NCBI GenBank assembly: GCA_946965045.2
Contig: OX337229.1
Location: 3,596,001 to 3,660,000, forward strand
DNA from: Epithemia pelagica
Lineage: Eukaryota > Bacillariophyta > Bacillariophyceae > Surirellales > Surirellaceae
DNA length: 64,000 nt
Direction: 5' to 3'
Shown piece after piece: positions 51,385 through 61,083 of this stretch; the stretch's first letter is position 1; every line of letters starts with the position of its first letter. The translations under genes and the position numbers were made by a program. The notes beneath the pieces are model-generated. The model did no database searches. It was not told the origin of the DNA and worked only from the letters and a program-made list of their open reading frames with translations.

Positions 51385-54300
51385 ATGCGTCCCAATCGGT
51401 CAGTGGTTGACTTTGACTCTGAAGAGGCGCTTCGAAGGGCACTCATGGCTGTCAAACTTCCCTCGGATGAGAACAATAGCACCTCCGCGCAAACGAGCCA
51501 ATCACAACAGCCACAGGGGGAAGGGAGCAGTCAAGTGGCTAGCCCCGCACAACCAAGAGAAACCACAATGGAACAAGAAGAAGAGGAAGAAAACTTGGAT
51601 TGGGTATTGCCTTCTTTGGACCCAGAAACGTCGGAAGTCCAGTCTATGAAACAAGAATTGCATCGTTTGCAGGTATTGAAGTCTTACATGATTCTCGATG
51701 CTGAACGGGAAGAATCCTTTGAACGATTAACACGTTTGTCAGCTCGCTTCTACCATGTTCCAATTACCCTCATTTCACTGGTGGATTTGGGACGTCAATG
51801 GTTCATCTCTAATCGAGGATTGGGCGATGTCCGGGAAACTCCTCGCAAACATGCCTTTTGCGCCCATGCCATTTTGAACAAACACAATATTCTCGTAGTT
51901 CCTGATGCTTCGAAAGATGTCCGATTCCAAAACAATCCCTTATCCACGGGACCTCCCAATATTCGATTTTATGCCGGAGCAGTAAGTTCTTTGCCAGATT
52001 GTGACTGTTGCTTCACTACTTGTTGTTGTTGTGGATGGTGCGAACCGCTGCGTTGTGTGTTGTTTGTTGTTATATTTATACTGAATCGAGTTTACTTCTC
52101 TTGTCTTGTTTCGTCTTAGCCGCTGATTTCACCGGAAGGATACAAACTGGGAACTTTCTGTATTATTGATAGTAAGCCATGGCCCGCTGGATTAAGCCAA
52201 GACCAGCAGTCTACGCTTCGCGATTTGTCTGATATGGCAGTCAAGGAATTGGTTGAGCGGAGAAATAGTATGAAACGCCACGAAAATCCAGCTCAACTCA
52301 TTGCCTACACTGCACACGATCTCATGACACCCTTGACGGGCGTCCAACTGTCCCTCTCACTGTTGAAAGGAGACGAGGATGTGCGAGAACGACTGGGAGG
52401 CCATCATCAAGAACTCCTTTCCACAGCCGCCAATTGCTCGGATCTGATGATACGAATCTGTCAAACTGCGATTGACACGTTGAGAGATGAGTCCTCATCG
52501 TCCGCTGTTCCGGACGTTGTGACCGCAGCGGCCAAGGGAAGTACTCCCGTGACCAAATTGGCTGAACTCATCAAAAGTTTGATGATGATAATGGAACCCA
52601 TCCCCAAAACCGTGCCGCTGATAGTTTCGCTCGACTCTAATGTACCACCAACAGTGATGAGTGATGACCTTAAATTGTTCAGGTCTGCTTTGAATCTAAT
52701 CTCCAACAGTGTGGAACGGACCAGTCTTGGTAGTGTCCATTTACGAATTGTTGTCCAATCCGGTGAGAGGAACAAATTGCTTTTTGAGTGTACAGACACG
52801 GGACCTCCAGTTCCAGTTGAAGAATATCAATACTTGTTCCGCCCGTCTCGGAACGCCGATGGTGATCTCAAACTGGATCTTAGTTCCGTCGCTACCATGA
52901 TCAACTCGCTCGACGGCGAGTATGGCTTTCGCCCTCTGGACGGGTCCGAAGATGGTAAGCTTGTGGCTCCTGATTTGACCGGTGCCATCTTTTGGTTCAG
53001 CGTGCCTCTCTTTACACCCGAAAATTTTGGTGTGACGAATACAGATGATGAATTGCCTATTTCTGTCATTCGCAAAATAACAACCAGCACGAATGTTCGC
53101 CGCGACGCAACCACCCTCAAACAGCCCATTATACCAGTCGTCTCCACGACCAAAACTTCGGCCGCTGCCAGTGGGAACGATGCTCTCTTTCGATGTTGTC
53201 CAGGTGCAACAAACAACAATAGCAACATTTCTCCCTCACCAAGTGCCAGTGCACCGTGGGTCGTGCAAACATCCGATTCTAGAAGAAATAGCGGAAGCAA
53301 CAGTGTTTCATCCGTGGGCCGTCGAAAAATACCAGTTGTTGTGGGCGATGCAATGCAAGCCGAAGCAATGAACAACAGCTGTTTTGGTGATGTATTTGAA
53401 CCCATGGCGCCCGACTCAAAAATGCCGGCTGTCCCCGAAAGTGTGTCAGTTTCACGGGTGTCTGCCGCCGGTGGACCAACAACCCTTTCATTAGGGCAGA
53501 GGAAACGACGTGCCTTGATCATTGAGGATTCTTTGGTTGTTCGCAAGAGCCTCGCACGTGCTTTGGAGAAACTAGGCTTGATGGTTACACAAGCTGTGAA
53601 TGGGTTGGAAGGGTTGAAACGAATGAAAGCAAAGATATATGACTTTGTCTTATGTGATTTCTTAATGCCAATTATGGATGGTCTCGACTGTGTCAAGCAA
53701 TATCGCGACTGGGAAAGACACAACCGACCAGATATTTGTCAACACATTGTGGGCATTTCTGCCCACGGAGGCGCAAACGATGGCAACAGGGGAATCAAAG
53801 CAGGCATGAATGATTTCCGACCCAAACCTGTGAGTATCAAAGAACTGACAGAAGTTCAAAGAGAAACTGCAGTAATGGAGTTGTCTAAAAAACTGGACGA
53901 GATTGACCAGACAAACATGGGTCTAGAATCTTGTTCCTCATCGGTGGCATCCATTACAGTTTCAGAACATGCCCAACTTCGAACATCGTCATCGTGGAAT
54001 TGCGGTTTCGGCATCTCCATGAATGGACAAACAGGCGGCAAACGAGCTCCTCCTTCAAGTTTGTCAGCGCAACAAAATTTCACTTTTGACCCGATCCATG
54101 TAGGGACGAAACGACAAAAACTCGAACACGGATCGTCCTTCTCAGGTGACCAAGGGGCACCAGTTTGTTTGCTTGCCACAGACACACCCACCCAGCGGTC
54201 TAGCGAGGTGTTTACGGAACTGGAGCAACACGGTTGGAAAGTTGTTGTGGTTCATGATGGCCAAGATGCCTTGCGTCTCTTGAAGATGCGTAACTGGAAT

Positions 54301-54579
54301 GCCGTTTTGATCGATGACGACCTCCCAGTTTCGGGAGGAGTGGAATGTGCGAATGAATTCCGCGCATGGGAACAGCACAATCGCGTGAATCGGCAACGCA
54401 ATGTATATATGGTGTGTAAGGTTCCCGTTCCCTCCGTCTTTGATAAAAATTCCGTTGTTCTTCCTCCGACAGGTTGCGATGGCGTGTTGGGGAAACCAGT
54501 CGAATGGAAACAGTTGGACCACCTTCTCACAATGAAAAAAGAACGATCTTTGGATATCATCGTGGGGGGACGCTTTTGA
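51385..54579 (+). CDS. GAF-domain hybrid histidine kinase with two receiver domains
   Basis: Exons 51385-51981 and 52120-54579 join across a 138-bp intron (GTAAGT...TCTTAG) to give 1,018 aa. A GAF domain covers about residues 95-240 (PITLISLVDLGRQWFISNRG, then KHAFCAHAIL). The dimerisation helix carries the phospho-acceptor His265 in YTAHDLMTPLTG. In the ATPase domain the N box is present (LNLISNSV) and G1 reads CTDTGPPVP, but the glycine-rich G2 loop is missing, so kinase activity is doubtful. The first receiver is complete (D712 in LCDFLMPIMDG, later FRPKPV). A second, diverged receiver follows with D931 in LIDDDLPVSGG and GKPVEW. No membrane segment: a cytosolic or nuclear sensor. Confidence 0.85.
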
Positions 54580-54662
54580 TTAAAGTGACCCAGCTTTGAC
54601 AAAAGGCGTGATGTTTGTAACCTTTGCGAGATTATTGCACTCGATCTCGTTGCAACATGCGA

Positions 54663-56350
54663 CTAAAACCCATAAATCTGGATCATGTCAAAGTGATCCG
54701 GAACCACCAGCGGTTGATATCTCCCTCCGGCGTTGCAATATCCCAAAAAATACTCAGGGTGAAAGGCACCGCTGAAACTAGTTGATGTTTTGGTGATTTG
54801 GTTTATTCGCCGTTCCACATCTTGTCGAAACTGAAAGTACTCGCGGACAAGAGCCCCGCAGGTTGTTACGTTGGTTAATTCCTTTAGTCGCTCTTTTTCG
54901 GCAGGGTTACGAGGGTGGGGGTTTGGATGAGGGACCCTACATTCCCAAGGCTGGGAGAAAGATGGTCGTTGACAAATCATGAGGAGGCATGAATGTGAGA
55001 CAGCACCTCGATGAACGAAAAGTCTACGATCATAGTACATACCTTTTTACAGGCAGTGTAATGAGCAGTCATTGTATCTTCCACTGCCAGAACCCGGCAA
55101 TCTCTGCATTTCCCATTCTCAGGTGTATTTTCTGCAAAGCTGACACCGGGAGCCGGGTGATCACGACACTGCCCATAGAACTCCTGATGGTGTACCGGAC
55201 CTCTCCAAATAACATCGGCAACCACCTGGTTCCATTGACAGACATCCAGTTCGACAGAATGCCCAGGATAAACAATGTCATAAAAGTAGGCCAATACACC
55301 TTGATAGGCCATGGCACCTTGAAAGCCTCCGTAACCTAAGCCACCCCAACCACTGCCCGGTCCTCGTCCTGGAGTATAATTGGCTTCCATTATGAAGCGT
55401 TGATATTGCTCGAAATGTTCCAGGGAGGGTCTTGCTACCAAAAACCCACCCTGCACTGCTGTTACAGTTTCCCAAGGTCGTGCACTTGTGATATCTCGAG
55501 TAAAAAAGGCGTCAATCTGGGATGGAAGGCTTTGAAAGTAGGGCTTTTGAATGGCAATACGTCGTCTGGCCATTTTGCCCTGAATGGAATCTGCAGAATA
55601 CAACATGGCATCGTACAAATCATCCAGCGGCTGAAGAACAAGGACATCCAGATCCCAATGAACGACAATCGGGTGATCTGTAAGAGTGTACGCATACAAC
55701 TTGATGAACTCCTTGGATCCGCAACAATTTTCGCCTTCCACGTGATTTCGATACCACGACGTGATCGGTTGTATGTCCGAAATATTCACAGGCGTGTCTC
55801 TCACAAGGGGTGTGTAGCCCAGTCGCTTGAGCAGTGGGATATGGTCTAGGCAGCCTCCATCCTTGTGTAAAAATACATACATTTGATAGCTGTACTTGCT
55901 GGTCTGGTGTCGTGCCTTACTCGACGAGGAGGCAATTGTTGTGTCATCCTGAATTCGATGAACCGAATTTTGATGTATGGAATGTCGCAAGATAACCAAG
56001 GCATCCAGTAACCCTTGGACTCTCAATTTCTTCTTACAAGATATCAATGAAACAACATGAGCCACACGAACTGGTTGAGATGATGATGTATGGGGCGCAA
56101 TGGTAGACGAACCAAGCCAAAGGTTGGTCAATGGAAGGGATGTTGGGACGGGCAGGACCAACAGCAACAGCAGTGCAGTAACAACCAAGACGACGACAAC
56201 CAAGGCTCGATAGGTAGCGATCATCCTCCCCCGTCTATTACTTGTATGCGAGTTGCTTTTCCACCCTGACTGTGTCGAAGTAGAGGATGATGAAAGTGGA
56301 CCGGAAACACCGACATTGTTGTTCCTCCGGACAACTGGTCTTTGGTGCAT
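54663..56350 (-). CDS. Golgi-type glycosyltransferase (type II membrane protein)
   Basis: Exon 1 (56350-55043) and exon 2 (54950-54663) join across a 92-bp intron (GTATGT...TCCCAG) to give 531 aa. A Ser-rich cytosolic tail precedes a single hydrophobic anchor (residues about 49-69), the layout of Golgi type II enzymes. The luminal part has the DxD metal/nucleotide-sugar motif in VVHWDLDVLVLQPLDDLYD near residue 233. Next come GFLVARPSLEHFEQY, the GPGSGWGGLGYGGFQGAMAY acceptor-site-like stretch, and several paired cysteines. It resembles GT8/GT-A type transferases, but the sugar and acceptor are unknown. The gene frame reaches a TTG upstream; the first ATG is 56348-56350. It is convergent with the kinase, 83 bp apart. 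Confidence 0.7.
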
Positions 56351-56605
56351 GATCAACGAGCCAACCGCGAAACCGAAAAAAATCCTGCTTTTTGCTTCGT
56401 CTTCCCCCAACGCAAGTCGCTTGTTCTGAACAAAACGACTGTACGTGTACGAGAGTATCCTTATCTTTTCATTTATGCGAAGAAGTATCAGTAGACTTGA
56501 AAGTACAAAGTTTCCGACTTTGTGTCTATTATCTTCGACAAGTCGATGATGATGATGACATTGAACACGAGTATTGGTAAAAGGTTAAGGTTATTGGGTG
56601 TTGGT

Positions 56606-57200
56606 AGTGTTGTGGGCATTCGGCACGGGGCATGCCCAAAAGGTGCATGCCCCCATGACCCGTGACCCTGTGCCCCTCATCGAAAAATATAGTCGGGGCA
56701 TGCCGCACGACTTAGCGCGACTGTTAAGCGACCACACCTGTTGATGATGTTGATTTTGAGGTCGAATGACATGAAGACAGTAACAGAACATGACAGTGAT
56801 GATCCTGGAAACTCTCTTGAATGAGAATCAAGTCTACCTAGAACACAAGTCGAGGGACCACCACCTTCTCCTCCAATAACAGGTAATACCCAGTCATTCG
56901 TTCGCCAAATGTTCGACTTGTCAGTCTTGAAGGAGATAATGGATAGAGAGGTTGCTGGATCAAGGGGAACCCCAGTAGTGCACATGCTACAGCTACTATT
57001 GGTTCCAATGAAGAAGAAGAGGAGTTCACTTTAGAAGATGTCCTTAATTACTAAGTCCCTTACGTGTTGATGTTGCATGAGGTGCCGTAATGGTTACGTA
57101 GGGGCATGCCGGGGCATGCCGGGGGTCATTTTTTGTGACCCCTTAACTCAGCGTGACCCATGACCCGTGACCCCTCTTCCAGGACCGTGCCCTCAACACT
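56606..57200. mobile_element. 595-bp Mutator-like non-autonomous element
   Basis: The left end AGTGTTGTGGGCA (56606-56618) and the right end TGCCCTCAACACT (57188-57200) form 13-bp inverted repeats with one mismatch. They are flanked by the 9-bp direct repeat GGTGTTGGT at 56597-56605 and 57201-57209. A 9-bp duplication is characteristic of Mutator-superfamily insertion. Inside, ATGACCCGTGACCC occurs near both ends (56655-56668 and 57160-57173), and GGGGCATGCC occurs at 56627, 56695, 57101 and 57111. There is no transposase gene. The AT-richer middle may be captured host sequence. It sits between the divergent glycosyltransferase and LRR genes. Confidence 0.8.
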
Positions 57201-57235
57201 GGTGTTGGTGTTGCGGGTGGGTAGACTACAATATG

Positions 57236-57316
57236 TACTCCTACTAGCTCTACCTACCTAGGTAGTACTCCTATTGTTTTACTCCCGTAGAGGTTTCGAC
57301 TGTTAAGTTAGGAGTA
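57236..57316. repeat. Three TACTCCTA/TAGGAGTA sites upstream of LRR gene
   Basis: TACTCCTA at 57236-57243 and 57266-57273 and TAGGAGTA at 57309-57316, with CTACCTACCTAGGTAG between the first two, lie 260-340 bp upstream of the LRR start and just outside the Mutator-like element. GTACTCGTAGGAG continues the theme to about 57350. Confidence 0.7.
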
Positions 57317-57578
57317 CAATAGGAATATTTGTGAGTGTACTCGTAGGAGTTCTCCTTTCTCCCTCCAAAGAAGAAAAGCGAATGAAGAACTTTGGTCTAT
57401 TCTTGCTACGCAGCAAGCAAAGCATTGTGTGCTTTGGACTTTTCATTCTTCTTTTGTCTTTGTCCACTGCCGATTCTTGTTCTTGATTCTTGAGATCTGT
57501 TCCTTCCAAGAGATCAGCACACATGCCAGACCTGGCTCTCATCGTCCTTCTTCGTTGTTCACTCTATCTTTGTTTATA

Positions 57579-60554
57579 ATGATGAGTGGAGAAGAGGTTA
57601 ACAATGAAGCTATACGCCTTCCAGAACAAGATGATGGCCAATCATCGCAAGATGCGTCAAACATCCTTATGTCGGGTCGACCTTCCGAACACATTGCATC
57701 GCACGCCCGAGCTTTCGATAATGTGGGCGATAGTGATGAAGAGTTACGGATGACTATACGAGAATTGCGGCGTGCCTATCAAATGGCGGATGGCAGTGGT
57801 GCTCTAAATCTCGAGTCGTTTGTCCTCGTTGAAAATAATGAGGGCCATGAGCTAGGACAACAACAACCTCAACATTTTCCTCCCTTGAATAGACCTTTAC
57901 TCCACCCTCTGGAACAAGAGCAACCTCATGCTGCTCTTATATCTCGAGCGACTCGTAGGCGACGAGAATTTGATCAGCAAGAAACAAACAACGACACCGC
58001 ACCAAATGAAGAGGACATGGAGTCTGTTGAAGGAGAGCAAGAAGACTCTTCTTCTCAGAGGTCTTCTTTGTTAGCGTCCGAGTCAGACAACAATGAAAAT
58101 GAGGGATCAAGCGATGATGGTGAAGATGAACCAGAAGATAATGGTACGGAAGAAGCGGCGCAACGAATCCGCGAAGAACAGGAGGCTTACCGAAAGATGC
58201 TGGTGGACAAGGAGGTTTTTCATCTGCTCCACAAGTTTCACACCAATGATCCGACCGCAACAAGTCTCTCCTTGCTTCCCGAGGCGGACCGTGTGCTCAC
58301 ATCACGTGATTGGGATACGTCACCCTTGCTGAGTCGACACCGGATCCTTAGTAAGCGAACATTGATGTGTCATGTTTCCCGTCAGAGGGAATCTCAACAA
58401 CATGATTCTAGTATTCCAACGGGTGCTGAATTGCTGACACAAGCTTTGGCTAATCCGCCTCTGTTCCTTACGGACCTTCAGCTATTCTGTCCTCTAGTTG
58501 CAAACCGACTGGACTCAACAGGAAAACATGTTTTGGCAAATTTTTTGGCTACAAGTACTTCGCTGCGAGAATTCACCCTCTTTCATACGTCCCCTCGTCC
58601 CAGTGCTGTGTTTCTCGAAAACAATGAAAACGACAGCTCCACCGTACCTACGTTGATTTCTGCCCTTGCCAGGAATGGACGCATTCAAAAGCTCGCTCTT
58701 CGGAAGCTCAATGTACCTCGTGAAACAGACTTTGTCAGTCTGCTTGGGAAAACAAGGAGTTTGGTAAACTTTGATCTCTCTTACTGTGCTTTGGATGTCG
58801 TCGTTTCTGATTCGTTGAGGAGGGGATTGCTAAAAAATTGCTCGCTGGAGACATTGAACATTCGAAAAGACCTGGGGTGTTTTACAGACTCACTTGCCCC
58901 AATCCTCGAAGGTCTCAATGGCCATTACTCTTTACGAGAGTTGGAATTGGAGATAATGACATGCCAGCAATCAGAACTTACGTACCTGGGGAACTGTGTT
59001 TGGTCTTCGCCGAATCTTGGGTACTTATCCTTGATTGTTTCCAGCGCGAAACCTCCGAGTAATCAACAAAGGGCAGACTCACGGAGTACCCAGCTAGATG
59101 CATCACATTTCTTTGAAGCAGTCTCACAAAGCAAGTCTCTGAAGAAGTTACGTCTATATCCGTATGTTACCCTTCAAGACCAAAGCGGCAACTGGCGTGC
59201 TGTATTGGAAAAAAGTCAAGTTCATACTGTGGACCTAGGTCAAGGAGTTGTACAGCAGGCAAATCCAGAGTTAATTTCTGGACTCAGAGATACAATCTTG
59301 GCAGACATGCACTGCATCCGTAATTTGAATTTGTCCAATATATGCTGTCATGGAGAGGTGTCATTTTCCCGTGTTCTGTCCTCTATCAGTACTCTACGCT
59401 TAGAAAAACTTTTTCTTCGCAACTGTCGTCTCATGGACTCTGATTGCGAAAACATGGCGAATCAACTTGAGCGCAGTACGGATAGTTCTCTGATTGAGTT
59501 GGATCTTGGGTCTAACAGTATCGGTTTTCATGGACTGGCCTGTTTGGCGAAAGCATTGCGTAACAATCCAGGTGCATTGGAATCGCTTGACCTCAGCTTC
59601 AATATGTTTGGTCACTCATCATGCGTTCGAAGCTTTGCCATCTTGTTGAAGTCGACAAAGCTCAAGAACCTTGATGTGAGCTGCACAGATATGTTCATGG
59701 ATCACTCGAACTGCACCGGGGCTGGACACCAGGAATGCTGTGATTTGGCAGACGATTTACTGTCTTGTTTGGCTGAAAATCAAGCTCTTGTTCGATTAGC
59801 AGCTGACGACAACTGCTTTTCGGATTCCCTGTTGGTTGCTTTCTGTGACGGAGTTCGTGACAACACATGTCTCAAAGAATTATCTCTAGATGGCAACAGC
59901 CTGCAGTTGACATCATCCGAGTCCCAAAAGTCTGTCGTTGATATGCTGGCCTCAAATCAAACATTGGTTGTTTTGAATATTCCGCGCAGTCGAGGTATGA
60001 CAGAAGAAGGTTTCCGGGCGGTTTCAACCGGGTTGAAAAGAAACAGGAACGTGAAAGATTTGGCAATTCGTGCTTTAAATGTGATTTCTCTTCAATATTT
60101 GCAACGTGCGATCGTTTCATCTCAGTCACTGGTCAATCTTACCATAACCCTGCCGTCATCAGGAGATCGTGTCGAGGCGGAGACGCGAGTTTTGACATTG
60201 CTAAAGTGCGTGGGCAAAATTAAGACATTTCAAAAGCTGCACATCAGCAACACCGAGCAGCATCTCATCTCTCCCTCAACTGGTAAAGTGTTGTTGGATA
60301 TATTGCGGAAAAATCCATCCTTTCAGTCTTTCAATCTCTCCCTGTCGCTGTGCCCGTTTGATCTACGTGTGATGATTGAGTTTTTCGTTGAGTTGAATAA
60401 GAGAGGACGTCGATTCCTGGACGTTTCACTCCAGCAACCCGTTGGACTATGGCCGCATATCTTGGCCCGTCTCACCCAGCACCAGATTGGATGTGCTCGT
60501 TATCTCTTCTTCTTCTTACGTGAACATGTCCTTCTTCATCAGTCAAGCTGTTGA
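57579..60554 (+). CDS. Large leucine-rich-repeat protein
   Basis: 991 aa from the ATG at 57579 (a second ATG follows; the open frame starts at an upstream GTG). The first 250 residues are disordered and strongly acidic (EEDMESVEGEQED, DDGEDEPEDNGTEE). From about residue 300 on, ribonuclease-inhibitor-type LRRs run almost to the end, e.g. SLVNFDLSYCALDV, SLIELDLGSNSIGFHGLACL and ALESLDLSFNMFGHSS. No NB-ARC, kinase, signal peptide or transmembrane helix is visible, so a cytosolic or nuclear protein-interaction scaffold is likely. Such proteins are abundant in diatoms and mostly uncharacterised. Confidence 0.75.
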   Translation: MMSGEEVNNEAIRLPEQDDGQSSQDASNILMSGRPSEHIASHARAFDNVGDSDEELRMTIRELRRAYQMADGSGALNLESFVLVENNEGHELGQQQPQHFPPLNRPLLHPLEQEQPHAALISRATRRRREFDQQETNNDTAPNEEDMESVEGEQEDSSSQRSSLLASESDNNENEGSSDDGEDEPEDNGTEEAAQRIREEQEAYRKMLVDKEVFHLLHKFHTNDPTATSLSLLPEADRVLTSRDWDTSPLLSRHRILSKRTLMCHVSRQRESQQHDSSIPTGAELLTQALANPPLFLTDLQLFCPLVANRLDSTGKHVLANFLATSTSLREFTLFHTSPRPSAVFLENNENDSSTVPTLISALARNGRIQKLALRKLNVPRETDFVSLLGKTRSLVNFDLSYCALDVVVSDSLRRGLLKNCSLETLNIRKDLGCFTDSLAPILEGLNGHYSLRELELEIMTCQQSELTYLGNCVWSSPNLGYLSLIVSSAKPPSNQQRADSRSTQLDASHFFEAVSQSKSLKKLRLYPYVTLQDQSGNWRAVLEKSQVHTVDLGQGVVQQANPELISGLRDTILADMHCIRNLNLSNICCHGEVSFSRVLSSISTLRLEKLFLRNCRLMDSDCENMANQLERSTDSSLIELDLGSNSIGFHGLACLAKALRNNPGALESLDLSFNMFGHSSCVRSFAILLKSTKLKNLDVSCTDMFMDHSNCTGAGHQECCDLADDLLSCLAENQALVRLAADDNCFSDSLLVAFCDGVRDNTCLKELSLDGNSLQLTSSESQKSVVDMLASNQTLVVLNIPRSRGMTEEGFRAVSTGLKRNRNVKDLAIRALNVISLQYLQRAIVSSQSLVNLTITLPSSGDRVEAETRVLTLLKCVGKIKTFQKLHISNTEQHLISPSTGKVLLDILRKNPSFQSFNLSLSLCPFDLRVMIEFFVELNKRGRRFLDVSLQQPVGLWPHILARLTQHQIGCARYLFFFLREHVLLHQSSC

Positions 60555-61083
60555 TGCAAGTGCACAAGAGGAGTCGACGTGGACTTTCCTTCGTCGGTTC
60601 CGTGCAAAAGCTGAGACTGAACTTTCTTCGGCTTCAGTCTGAACTATCTTACGAGAAGAAATTTCTGGCTGAAGACGTTGCTTTTAATCCCTTGGGTTAC
60701 TTGTTACTCCTATTTTCTGAACCCGCTAGAGGAAGAACATGCCCCGAAGGATAGAGTACTCCTACTCCCGTTAGGTCGACATCCGAACCTAGCTTGTGGG
60801 AGGGAGAGAAAGCTGGAGGGAAAGAATAATCAGGGCTCGCCTGGCAAGTACCTCTAAAATGTACGAGTATTTAGAGATTTTTCAGCGCTCGCCAGTGCGC
60901 GCGTCACACACTGCGCGTCAGACGACCCAATGCTGGCACATAGGGCCCCACATATTTTCGAGATCTACTTTGTTGTAGTTTGATGACCAGCAGCAAAACC
61001 ATAGAGACGAAATCTTCGAACACCAACCCCACCCATCATCGGATCCATCACATCCATCCAGAGACTACCACAAGTGTAAGAAC
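60555..61083. other. Intergenic region with two TACTCCTA sites
   Basis: 529 bp between two plus-strand genes. TACTCCTA lies at 60705-60712 and 60757-60764, 320-380 bp upstream of the next start codon, with CCCGCTAGAGG between. No RNA gene or other repeat was seen. Confidence 0.55.
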
